64,000 nucleotides of DNA from Mariniflexile litorale (GTDB lineage Bacteria; Bacteroidota; Bacteroidia; Flavobacteriales; Flavobacteriaceae): positions 3,648,501-3,712,500 of the forward strand of contig NZ_CP155618.1 in assembly GCF_031128465.2 (NCBI RefSeq), read 5' to 3'. Position numbers and translations under genes: made by a program. How positions within the stretch are numbered: the stretch's first letter is position 1; every line of letters starts with the position of its first letter. The notes beneath the pieces are model-generated. The model was not told where the DNA came from and searched no databases. It worked only from the letters and a program-made list of their open reading frames with translations. Shown piece after piece: positions 53,739-61,691 of the stretch.

Positions 53739-55112
53739 TTAAATCATTAATTTTTTTACATCTGTAAGTTTTGGAATAGTAACGTTCCAATTTAACGTAT
53801 CTTTTATTTTTACTCTAAAAGCATCCAAAGCAGATGGCTCACCATGTATTAAGTATACTTCTTCAGGAATATTTTTTATAGCGCTCATCCAATCCAATAA
53901 ATCTTGCTGATCTGCATGCGCTGATAAACTTTCAATACTTTTTATGGTTGCTTTTACAGGATAATATTTGCCGAAAAAACGTATTTCATGAGCACCTTCT
54001 TTTAGCAGTCTTCCTCTGGTCCCTTCTGCTTGATAACCTACTAATAAAACGGTTGTTGATGGCGCGTCTATTAATTGTTTTAAATAAGTAAGCACTCTTC
54101 CTCCAGTAACCATACCACTTCCTGCGATTATAATTTTAGACCGTTTGTCATCAATTGTTTCCCATGTTTCTTTGTATGATTGTATAATATTAATGTGATC
54201 ACACATAGCTTGATACTCTTGCATAGGTAGTTTATGCCATTCAGGAAAGCGGTTAAATACGTCAAGAACATTATTACCCATTGGGCTGTCTATAAAAATG
54301 GGAATGTTTGGAATTTTATTCTTTTTGTAGAGTTTCCACAATATATACATTAGTGTTTGCAATCGTTCTACTGCAAAACTTGGAATTATGAGATTGCCTT
54401 TTTTATGAATAGTTTCATGAATAAGGGTTGATAGCGTGTTTTCTATATCGTCTTTTGGATGTAATTTATTACCATAAGTGCTTTCAATGAATAAATAATC
54501 TGCCCATTCTGGTTTTTTAGGATCGTTTAAGAGGTAATCATTTTTCCTTCCTATATCGCCTGAAAACACAAAGCGTTTTCCGTTAATATCCAATTCAATA
54601 AAAGTAGCTCCAATAATATGACCATTATATTGAAATCGATACGAAATATGATCAGATAGAGTAATCCATTTATTTTCTATTTCTACATGAAATAATTGAA
54701 TTGTTTTCTCAACATCCTTAATGGTGTAAAATGGTAAAGCAGGATTATGTTTAGTGTATTTTTCTTTATTTGCTTTTTCAGCTTCTTCTTCATGGATTTT
54801 AGCACTGTCTTTAAGTATAATTTCTGCTATAGCCAACGTAGGTGCCGTGCCAATTATTTTTCCAGTAAAACCTTGCTTTAATAAGCGAGGTAAATAGCCA
54901 ACATGGTCTAAATGTCCATGAGTTATTAAAACAACATGAATGTTGTTAACATCAACAGGGAGATTACTCCAATTAAGTTCTCGAAGCTCTTTTAAACCTT
55001 GAAACATACCACAATCAATTAGTATGTTTTTTTCTGAAGTTTCAATAAGAAATTTAGAGCCTGTAACTACTCCAGCGGCCCCTAAAAAATTGATTTTCGC
55101 AAAATTATCCAT
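53739..55112 (-). CDS. MBL-fold beta-CASP ribonuclease
   Basis: 457 aa from the start MDNFAKINFLGAAGVVTGSK. The metallo-beta-lactamase motif HGHLDHVGYLP, beta-CASP elements (FIESTYGN, SFAVERLQTL, GSGMVTGGRVLTYL) and the final HADQQDLLDW match the YSH1/CPSF73-like exonuclease group. It probably degrades RNA. Its start is one base past the stop of the ATP-cone gene, so they are cotranscribed. The longer frame from 55151 overlaps that gene and is rejected. Confidence 0.9.
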   Translation of the reverse strand: MDNFAKINFLGAAGVVTGSKFLIETSEKNILIDCGMFQGLKELRELNWSNLPVDVNNIHVVLITHGHLDHVGYLPRLLKQGFTGKIIGTAPTLAIAEIILKDSAKIHEEEAEKANKEKYTKHNPALPFYTIKDVEKTIQLFHVEIENKWITLSDHISYRFQYNGHIIGATFIELDINGKRFVFSGDIGRKNDYLLNDPKKPEWADYLFIESTYGNKLHPKDDIENTLSTLIHETIHKKGNLIIPSFAVERLQTLMYILWKLYKKNKIPNIPIFIDSPMGNNVLDVFNRFPEWHKLPMQEYQAMCDHINIIQSYKETWETIDDKRSKIIIAGSGMVTGGRVLTYLKQLIDAPSTTVLLVGYQAEGTRGRLLKEGAHEIRFFGKYYPVKATIKSIESLSAHADQQDLLDWMSAIKNIPEEVYLIHGEPSALDAFRVKIKDTLNWNVTIPKLTDVKKLMI

Positions 55113-55113
55113 A

Positions 55114-55965
55114 TTATGGTGTTTGAATATTACATAGTTGTAAAATTTCATTAAGAATTTTTTCTTTCCTTGTTTCAGATACGCCTAAATGATCTAAATA
55201 AAAGTTGTCTTCTATTAACTCTCTACAAAGCACCACATCTCTACTTAATAAAAATTGTTTTTCTCTATTAGTAAGTAATGTAGAAACGGTTATTGGATAC
55301 AAACCTAATCTATCAATTCTATCTTTTAGAGCATCATTTTCTGGATAATCCCAACTTAATAAATATAAACCAGTACAATTGCCGAATTGTAATGCATCTT
55401 TAGTGAATCTAGTATTTGTAACAACCCAACCTTGTGTAAGTAAAACTTCTTTTTTAGAGCTTTTACTCCAGTTAGCTCTTACATCTTGATACCGAGAGTT
55501 TATATATAAGGGGATTTTAACGTTACAATTTAAACCTTGTTCGCTATGAAATTTACATTCAATAATGGTCGCTTCTAAATTTTTGAAAGCAATAATATCA
55601 GTTTCATGTGATACGCATTTTCCTTGCAATATCTTGCCAACTTCAGTCTTGTATCCTGAATAATTTAAGATAGCACTTACAAAGCGTTCAAAAGGAAAAC
55701 CAGTTGGGCCTAATTCATATATCGCTTTCTTCAGTTTATATTTGGAAGCGAGATGACTTTTATTTTTTTTAAGTAAAGAAAAGGCTCTATTATAAATTTC
55801 TTTAGTAGAGATACCTTGATATAACTCATCGCGAACTTTATCTAGAATTTGATTAACTATGGTGTTATCTGCTCCAGTTCTCTTGAGAGACAAGCGCAAT
55901 TTATCTAATGAAAATTTTACCTTTTCACCAGAAGATTTAATGATTTCTATATTTTTAATTTCCAT
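55114..55965 (-). CDS. ATP-cone protein with a PD-(D/E)XK nuclease-like domain
   Basis: 283 aa. Residues 1-90 form an ATP-cone (IEIIKSSGEKVKFSLDKLRL), a nucleotide-sensing domain known from ribonucleotide reductases. Residues about 95-190 look like an Mrr-type PD-(D/E)XK domain, with HETDIIAFKNLEATIIECKF supplying D, E and K. The C-terminus may be a helix-hairpin domain. It is tightly paired with the beta-CASP RNase, suggesting ATP-level-controlled nucleic acid turnover. Confidence 0.82.
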   Translation of the reverse strand: MEIKNIEIIKSSGEKVKFSLDKLRLSLKRTGADNTIVNQILDKVRDELYQGISTKEIYNRAFSLLKKNKSHLASKYKLKKAIYELGPTGFPFERFVSAILNYSGYKTEVGKILQGKCVSHETDIIAFKNLEATIIECKFHSEQGLNCNVKIPLYINSRYQDVRANWSKSSKKEVLLTQGWVVTNTRFTKDALQFGNCTGLYLLSWDYPENDALKDRIDRLGLYPITVSTLLTNREKQFLLSRDVVLCRELIEDNFYLDHLGVSETRKEKILNEILQLCNIQTP

Positions 55966-56043
55966 GTTAACATTTTAAAAAGCAGGCAAAACATTATTTA
56001 TTTTGACAGTTTTATTTCACTAACTAATTAAATGGCTACATTT

Positions 56044-56451
56044 TTAATTAGACTGAAAGAAATCTTTTACCCAAGCTTTAATTTGATTATCGGTCATGCT
56101 ATCTGCTTTTTTTATGCCTTTTATTTTTGTGCTTAATGGGGTATAGTTTTTATGTAACTCTTTTGCAAATTGCTCATTAGTTTGAGCTGGACCAAAAAGG
56201 ACTAATGCATCTGTATCATTAATTTCTTCAGCTATAGTTTTAAAATATTTTTTTAATTGTTGCTTTTCGCGTTCTAAATACTTACTGTCTTGCACGACAT
56301 CTTGTGGTCCTCCTTTAAATTTTGTGCCAGAACCTCCGTGTGGATGATAATGTTCTATATTAGAAATTATGGTATTAAAAGTTTCTAATGTGTCTTTTAA
56401 TGTTACAATATATGCTTTGTTTTTATCTAACCAAATACCTGTTCTTTTCAT
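56044..56451 (-). CDS. Small eRF1/baeRF-like protein
   Basis: 135 aa starting MKRTGIWLDKNKAYIVTL, a pattern seen in bacterial eRF1-like or host-attachment-type proteins. DALVLFGPAQTNEQFAKEL and a Gly/His-rich loop (HPHGGSGTKFKGG) are visible. Ribosome-related function is an inference from the family. A CRP/FNR-like box lies about 140 bp upstream. Confidence 0.6.
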   Translation of the reverse strand: MKRTGIWLDKNKAYIVTLKDTLETFNTIISNIEHYHPHGGSGTKFKGGPQDVVQDSKYLEREKQQLKKYFKTIAEEINDTDALVLFGPAQTNEQFAKELHKNYTPLSTKIKGIKKADSMTDNQIKAWVKDFFQSN

Positions 56452-56590
56452 CTTTTAGTTTCTTAAATTGTGAATGATTTATTGTATAGCTTCTTGCTAT
56501 TTTTTTATTTAATCGGGTGGTTATAATATTTTATAATAGGCATTATAAGTTTACTGATATGAAATTATAAGATAATTTGCAGTATAACAA

Positions 56591-56602
56591 TGATATATAT
56601 CA
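56591..56602. promoter_or_regulatory. CRP/FNR-like box 1
   Basis: TGATATATATCA, a perfect palindrome of TGAT-N4-ATCA, between the Usp remnant and the gene starting at 56451. Confidence 0.55.
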
Positions 56603-56607
56603 GATAT

Positions 56608-56805
56608 CTATTCTGGAATTACTAAAAAAGGCACCATGGGATGAAATCCTATTTTCTTTATAACAGGCTCTATAATAATGGCCTCAATAAAGCTATGTTT
56701 ATAATTTACCATAGCCAGTGTATCTGCAAATAGCTTTAAAGTATAAACAGCAGCACTCCATGCATTATCTGAAAAATCTGTTGGAAGTAAAATATTATTT
56801 CTCAT
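56608..56805 (-). pseudogene. Internally deleted universal stress protein
   Basis: 65 aa. The N-terminus MRNNILLPTDFSDNAWSAA is joined in frame to the Usp C-terminus KIGFHPMVPFLVIPE. About 215 central residues of the 280-aa family are missing, including the second half of domain 1. It is 78 bp downstream of an intact relative. Confidence 0.75.
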
Positions 56806-56883
56806 AACTTCTGTCTCAATTTTATGTTATGAAATTAGAATTGATAAACTCGCTGATGCGATGCTATTTATTAGTTTAAAATA

Positions 56884-57726
56884 TTAGGGTTTTGCAGGAA
56901 TCACTAAAAATGGCACATTTAAATGAAAGCCAATTTGATTAATGGTAGATTTAAAAAATAAGTTTTCAAAAAATGAATGTTTATTATTAATCATTACCAG
57001 TAAATTGATACGCGTTTTTAATTGAAACTTTGTTATAGCTTCTGGTACATTTTGATTACTAACGCTATGAAATAAATGTGCAACATGTTTAAATTGCGTT
57101 TCTAATTTTTGTCTGTTATTTTCTTGTTGTTCAGACAAATCATATCCATAACTTGCATTTAAAATGTTAACTCTTGAATGATATACCGTGGCAATATCTA
57201 TGATAGATTGTAAGTGATTGTTTTTAAAATCGATTTCATAATCAGATGGGAATAATATTTCATGAGGAGTTTCAAAAGAAAAATTACTAGGTACTGCTAG
57301 TACTGGGCATTTGGCTCTTTTTAAAATATGAACAGTATTAGATCCAAACAATACTTCCTTTAAGCCAGTAGCACCTTTTGTTCCCATTACAATGATATCC
57401 ATAGCATTACCTTGGTAAAGCTCCTCAATTTCTGAAGTAAGCGTATTAAATGATAGTATTTTAGAAAAAATATGTTTTGAATTGCTAAACTCGGAATTAA
57501 TTTTTTGTTGTATTTCGCTTAATTTTTTTTTCGCTGTTTCTTTCACAACATTCATTACTTGAAGCTGGGCAGAACTTGATTGCATATATTCCACTTGATA
57601 AACTACTGGTGTGTAAGTGTGTAAAAGCGTGAAGTTACACTTCTCATTTTTATATAGTTGCAATGCATATTTAATGGCGTTCCAAGAATTATCTGAAAAA
57701 TCTGTTGGCAAGAGTATTTTTTTCAT
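56884..57726 (-). CDS. Universal stress protein, two Usp domains
   Basis: 280 aa. Domain 1 begins MKKILLPTDFSDNSWNAIKY and carries the ATP-binding G-2x-G-9x-G(S/N) motif in MGTKGATGLKEVLFGSNTVHIL. Domain 2 (ILFPSDYEIDFKN to FLVIPAKP) lacks that motif. Tandem Usp proteins of this size are common in Flavobacteria and are induced by stress or low oxygen. It lies 13 bp downstream of the next Usp gene. Confidence 0.9.
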   Translation of the reverse strand: MKKILLPTDFSDNSWNAIKYALQLYKNEKCNFTLLHTYTPVVYQVEYMQSSSAQLQVMNVVKETAKKKLSEIQQKINSEFSNSKHIFSKILSFNTLTSEIEELYQGNAMDIIVMGTKGATGLKEVLFGSNTVHILKRAKCPVLAVPSNFSFETPHEILFPSDYEIDFKNNHLQSIIDIATVYHSRVNILNASYGYDLSEQQENNRQKLETQFKHVAHLFHSVSNQNVPEAITKFQLKTRINLLVMINNKHSFFENLFFKSTINQIGFHLNVPFLVIPAKP

Positions 57727-57739
57727 AATTATTAGGTAT

Positions 57740-58588
57740 TTAGTTACGTCTCATATTTTGTAATACTAAAAAAGGAATTTCGATGTACAAGCTTATTTCA
57801 TCAATAGTAGATTGAAACAAGATGTTTTCTAAAAAAGAATGCCTTGTATTTACCATGACTAACATATTTATATCATTCTCTTTTATATAGGTATAAATAG
57901 CATTGGTAATATTTTTATTATCAACGATTTTAAAATTGATTTTATTTTTGCACAATGCTTCATTTATAAAATCCTGATGGTTTTGCTGTCTTAATGAAAG
58001 TTTTTTACTTTTAGAAATATAGAGCATATCTATTACAGCTCTATAAGGAGAAGCCATGTCACATAATAATTTTAATTCGCGTCTTTTATACGGAATCATA
58101 TAATTTGTAGGGAAAAGAATTCGTCTAGGCTGTATATGTTTGTAATTTTCTGGAATTGCCAAAACAGGGCATTGCACATACTTTAAAACTTGTAGTGTAT
58201 GACTACCAAAAGTGAGTTTTCTGTCGTTGGTTTTACCTCGAGTTCCCATAACAATAATATCGATACATTCTTCATCAACAATCTTATCAGCTTCGTCAAT
58301 TAACATATTATTGGAAGATACAACATGATAGGTGTGTCTTGAATTTGGAGACACTTTACTTACATGTTTTAATATGCCTTCTAACTGTAACTGAGATTTG
58401 TCACTAATAACACGAGTTAATTCATCAATAGTTTTACTTTTCATTAAAACTTTGTCGGCATAAATATCATCTTGATATGCATGCATAATATAGAACTCGC
58501 AGATATCATACTTAAATAACTCTAAAGCATAATCTAATGCATTTAATGCATTTTCTGAAAAATCTGTTGGAACCAATATCTTCCTCAT
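57740..58588 (-). CDS. Universal stress protein, two Usp domains
   Basis: 282 aa, MRKILVPTDFSENALNALDY, with the nucleotide-binding motif MGTRGKTNDRKLTFGSHTLQ in domain 1 and a degenerate second domain. It is the first gene of a two-gene Usp unit, with a CRP/FNR-like box 57 bp before its start. Confidence 0.9.
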   Translation of the reverse strand: MRKILVPTDFSENALNALDYALELFKYDICEFYIMHAYQDDIYADKVLMKSKTIDELTRVISDKSQLQLEGILKHVSKVSPNSRHTYHVVSSNNMLIDEADKIVDEECIDIIVMGTRGKTNDRKLTFGSHTLQVLKYVQCPVLAIPENYKHIQPRRILFPTNYMIPYKRRELKLLCDMASPYRAVIDMLYISKSKKLSLRQQNHQDFINEALCKNKINFKIVDNKNITNAIYTYIKENDINMLVMVNTRHSFLENILFQSTIDEISLYIEIPFLVLQNMRRN

Positions 58589-58644
58589 AAATTATTTTGT
58601 TTAATGAGATGCTTAAAATTACATTTCATTAAACATGAAAACTA

Positions 58645-58656
58645 TGATATATATCA
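58645..58656. promoter_or_regulatory. CRP/FNR-like box 2
   Basis: TGATATATATCA, 57 bp before the start of the Usp gene at 58588. Confidence 0.6.
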
Positions 58657-58863
58657 GATTATGAATGTATTAAAGGTTTTTTTATTATTATAAGTAATCT
58701 TCTATCTATGTCTGAGAATTATGAAGTAAAATAAAGAATAGATTATTTTAGAATTAGGTGGTGGTGATTTGTTTTTTGAGATACAGCATTCATCAAAAAG
58801 GGAAACGTAGAATTCTCGTTCTAAAAGAGATTAAATTATTGAAAAAACTAAGACTTATACATA

Positions 58864-58894
58864 AAAAAAACAGGAGGTTGGAACCCCCTGTTTC
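58864..58894 (-). terminator. Rho-independent terminator on the - strand
   Basis: On the - strand, AAACAGGGGG and CCTCCTGTTT form a strong stem with a short loop, followed by a run of eight U. It ends whatever is transcribed leftward through the 58.6-59.3 kb gap. Confidence 0.75.
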
Positions 58895-58912
58895 ATCTAA
58901 AACGTTCAATTT

Positions 58913-58978
58913 TATTGTTCAACTTTCAATAACGTATAACCATCTTTTACTTCTAAATGAAAATTAAAAAAATTCATA
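58913..58978 (-). CDS. Possible 21-aa small protein
   Basis: A 21-codon frame (MNFFNFHLEVKDGYTLLKVE and a final Gln) lies 19 bp before the terminator. The HLEVKDGYTLLKVE pattern resembles the first strands of STAS-type or similar small domains, so it could also be a truncated gene. Weak evidence. Confidence 0.3.
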
Positions 58979-59053
58979 GCTAAACAATAGCTTCAAACGT
59001 ATTATCACATAACAAATCTCAATATTCTACAACATTAAAATTTGTATACTAAG

Positions 59054-59081
59054 AAACAGGAAGTCGAAACCTCCTGTTTCC
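59054..59081 (-). other. Second, similar hairpin in the same gap
   Basis: GAAACAGG and CCTGTTTC pair across AAGTCGAAACCT, and the stem sequence nearly repeats that of the terminator at 58864. No U-run follows. It may be a duplicated terminator or a structural part of a small RNA. The rest of the gap 58589-59308 shows no convincing gene. Confidence 0.45.
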
Positions 59082-59283
59082 TTTTAAGAGCTTAATATCA
59101 TCATCTAATTTATTTAATCTCTAAAATGGTTTTATTGCTAAAAGCCATCAAGTCTAAAAAACGAAACAATCATTTTAAACTCTATAATATTGCACATAAA
59201 GTCTTATTTTAAAATTTATTAGTGATTCAAAGAACCTTTTTTAATTATACTACTAAAGTACACAGCTTCTAAGAATTAAAATA

Positions 59284-59295
59284 TGATATATATCA
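59284..59295. promoter_or_regulatory. CRP/FNR-like box 3
   Basis: TGATATATATCA just left of the stop of the gene at 59309-59695. No annotated start lies within 60 bp, so it may drive the small - strand transcript that ends at 58864. TACTTTAG at about 59253-59260 (- strand) could be its -7 element. Confidence 0.5.
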
Positions 59296-59308
59296 GTTTT
59301 CTAAAAAA

Positions 59309-59695
59309 TTATGGAGAAACTATATCATAACCTCTGTTCAATAAATATATACCAATAATAAATAGTAAGGTATAGATAACCTGAACCAGTTTAACATTAA
59401 TAAATTCTAACCAAGTAACGGTTTTTTTGGGAAATATAAATAAGAACAGTCCTATAAATAATGATAACCAACCTATTAAGGTAATAATAAGTTGATAACT
59501 TGGTTCCCAAATATTATGAAACAAAATGTTGAGAAGTCCTATAATAATGGCCACAAAAGAAGAGATTATTAAAAATTTTTCATCTTTAAGGTCATTAAAT
59601 ATTTGTTTAATACGCTTTGGGTTAAGGCTAAGTATTAAAAAGAATATAATAAAATACCAGCCCCAAAACTTTGCTAAGAAAATAGAATTATCCAT
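59309..59695 (-). CDS. Hypothetical four-helix membrane protein
   Basis: 128 aa with four predicted membrane helices (FIIFFLILSLNP, FLIISSFVAIIIGLLNIL, LIITLIGWLSLFIGLFLFIF, VIYTLLFIIGIYLLNRG). No family was recognised. It lies 12 bp downstream of a Usp gene and is probably cotranscribed with it. Confidence 0.7.
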   Translation of the reverse strand: MDNSIFLAKFWGWYFIIFFLILSLNPKRIKQIFNDLKDEKFLIISSFVAIIIGLLNILFHNIWEPSYQLIITLIGWLSLFIGLFLFIFPKKTVTWLEFINVKLVQVIYTLLFIIGIYLLNRGYDIVSP

Positions 59696-59707
59696 GATTT
59701 TTGATAT

Positions 59708-60550
59708 TTATTCGTGTAACACTAAAAAGGGTATGTGCGTATGATACGTTATTTTCTCCACTTTCGAATGAAATAATATACTTTGAAAATAATTAAGGTT
59801 TTTGGCGACCATCGTTATCATATCTATATCTCTACTTTCAACAAAACACTGTATGGCATCCTCTACTTTTTTATTGGTTAAAAGATGAAAACTTGGCTTA
59901 AAATCTTCAAAATAATCGTTTAATAGATCTTTATTTGAGAGTTGTTCTGTGTTTAATGATGTGTTTTTTTTATCAATATGAATAATTCTTAGATTAGCTT
60001 CGAAAGCATTTAAAAAATTAGTTAATGGTTGAAGTGTTTTTATATCATAAGACAAATTGTAGTCTGTTGGAAATGCTACTTCTTTAATTTCAGAATATTT
60101 AGCATGTTCAGGCACAATCAATGTTGTACATTTTACCTTTGTAATAACGTCGCCAGCATTACTGCCAACAATATATTCTTCAAGTCCAGATGCACCTTTT
60201 GTACCCATTATAATCATATCCATATTTTTCTCGTCGATATGTTTTCTAATAGATTCCAGGAAAAAATTATAATCACTTAACGTATAGAATTTATGTTTTT
60301 CATTGTCGTTAATGTTATGACTAATTTTTTTTAATAGTTCTCTAAGTTTTTTTTTTGACGGCTTTATATAAATACTTTCTATAATCTCGTGTGTTGGAAT
60401 ATAGGTATCAGCACCTACCACAAGATTTTCCATTCTAGTTACATTTAATAAATAGAAATTACATGGTGTTTTTTCAAAAAAGCGAGTTGCATATAATATA
60501 GCATTCCATGAGTTGTTAGAAAAGTCTGTTGGTAATAAAATATTCATCAT
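59708..60550 (-). CDS. Universal stress protein, two Usp domains
   Basis: 280 aa, NILLPTDFSNNSWNAILYAT, with nucleotide-binding motif MGTKGASGLEEYIVGSNAGD in domain 1. It heads a unit with the membrane protein downstream. A CRP/FNR-like box is 51 bp before its start. Confidence 0.9.
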   Translation of the reverse strand: MMNILLPTDFSNNSWNAILYATRFFEKTPCNFYLLNVTRMENLVVGADTYIPTHEIIESIYIKPSKKKLRELLKKISHNINDNEKHKFYTLSDYNFFLESIRKHIDEKNMDMIIMGTKGASGLEEYIVGSNAGDVITKVKCTTLIVPEHAKYSEIKEVAFPTDYNLSYDIKTLQPLTNFLNAFEANLRIIHIDKKNTSLNTEQLSNKDLLNDYFEDFKPSFHLLTNKKVEDAIQCFVESRDIDMITMVAKNLNYFQSILFHSKVEKITYHTHIPFLVLHE

Positions 60551-60600
60551 TTAAATTTCTCATTATCAACAAAGCTATATGTAAGCGTATTGATATAATA

Positions 60601-60612
60601 TGATATTCGTCA
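60601..60612. promoter_or_regulatory. CRP/FNR-like box 4
   Basis: TGATATTCGTCA, one arm preserved as TGAT and the other as TCA, 51 bp before the Usp start at 60550. Confidence 0.5.
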
Positions 60613-60638
60613 TAATTGGACGAAAACATATAAAACAA

Positions 60639-61691
60639 TTAGTATATGTCCTGTAATTTCTGAAGGTCAATAATTTTTATATTTCTACCTTCCATTTCTA
60701 TAAGTCCTTGTTTTTTAAAATCAGACATTGTTCTTATAAATGTTTCAGTTGCTATACCGGCAACACTAGCTAAATCATTTCGAGAGATTTTAATAGGGTC
60801 TTGAGGTTTTGAATTGATCTTTTCAGCAAATCTTAAAATGGTAGCGGCTGTTTTTTTCTGTACAGAACTATATGCCATTTCCAATAGTTGGTCTTTCACA
60901 TCAGTAAGATCATCAGTAAGTAATTGAATAACTTCTAAGGTCACCTTATGATTTTTAGCTAATATATTTTTAAGTTCTGTTTTAGAGACGCCCATCATTT
61001 CAACATCTTTCATGGCAGAAGCAGTTTCTTTGTATGGAATATTTTGGTTAAATGAAGTGTATCCAAAGAGGTCATCTTCCTTGTGAAGTGCCGTGGTGAG
61101 TTCTTTCCCTTTTTCATCAAGTTTATAACATCTCACAACACCTTTGTTTATTAAATAAATGAAGTTTGAATTATAACCCTCTTTATAAATAATATCATTT
61201 TTTTTATACTTAAAAATGCTGCCATTGTCATCAAAAAAGTTCTTTAAGTCATTTAATGATCTAAGTTCATCTTCAGTAGTGATTAATTTTTTTTGAGACG
61301 ACTCCCGTTCATCTTTTAATATAGCAGCTTTCGCAATCCGACTCTCAATAGCACTTACAATTTCATCTTCGGTAAAGGGTTTTGTAATATAATCATCTGC
61401 TCCTAAATTCATTCCTTTTCTTATGTCTTGTTTTTCTGTTTTTGCCGACAAAAAGATAAAAGGGATAAATTTTGTTTCACTATGTTTAGATAAGCCTTCC
61501 AAAACACCGTAGCCATCAAGTACAGGCATCATAATATCAGATATAATAATATCAGGTCTTTCTTCTCTTGCTATTTTTAGACCTATTTCCCCATTAGCAG
61601 CTGTAAGAATCACATAATCTGATAGTTCCAAAAGTTCAGCTGTATTTTCTCTTAAAATGGTATCGTCTTCTATTAATAATACTTTTTTCAT
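60639..61691 (-). CDS. Response regulator with receiver and CRP/FNR-type domains
   Basis: 350 aa. Residues 1-125: receiver domain with phospho-acceptor D52 in IIISDIMMPVLDG and the Lys in YITKPFTEDE. Residues about 150-260: cNMP-binding-like domain (IYKEGYNSNFIYLINKGVVR). Residues about 275-345: CRP-type HTH (ISRNDLASVAGIATETFIRT). It lacks an FNR-style N-terminal Cys cluster. Its start overlaps the stop of the kinase gene (ATGA). It is the likely reader of the TGAT-N4-ATCA boxes nearby. Confidence 0.92.
   Translation of the reverse strand: MKKVLLIEDDTILRENTAELLELSDYVILTAANGEIGLKIAREERPDIIISDIMMPVLDGYGVLEGLSKHSETKFIPFIFLSAKTEKQDIRKGMNLGADDYITKPFTEDEIVSAIESRIAKAAILKDERESSQKKLITTEDELRSLNDLKNFFDDNGSIFKYKKNDIIYKEGYNSNFIYLINKGVVRCYKLDEKGKELTTALHKEDDLFGYTSFNQNIPYKETASAMKDVEMMGVSKTELKNILAKNHKVTLEVIQLLTDDLTDVKDQLLEMAYSSVQKKTAATILRFAEKINSKPQDPIKISRNDLASVAGIATETFIRTMSDFKKQGLIEMEGRNIKIIDLQKLQDIY

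Noticed and set aside
58758-58967. 69-codon + strand frame in the 58.6-59.3 kb gap
   Set aside because: It runs through the terminator hairpin, has a highly basic low-complexity product, and no family features.
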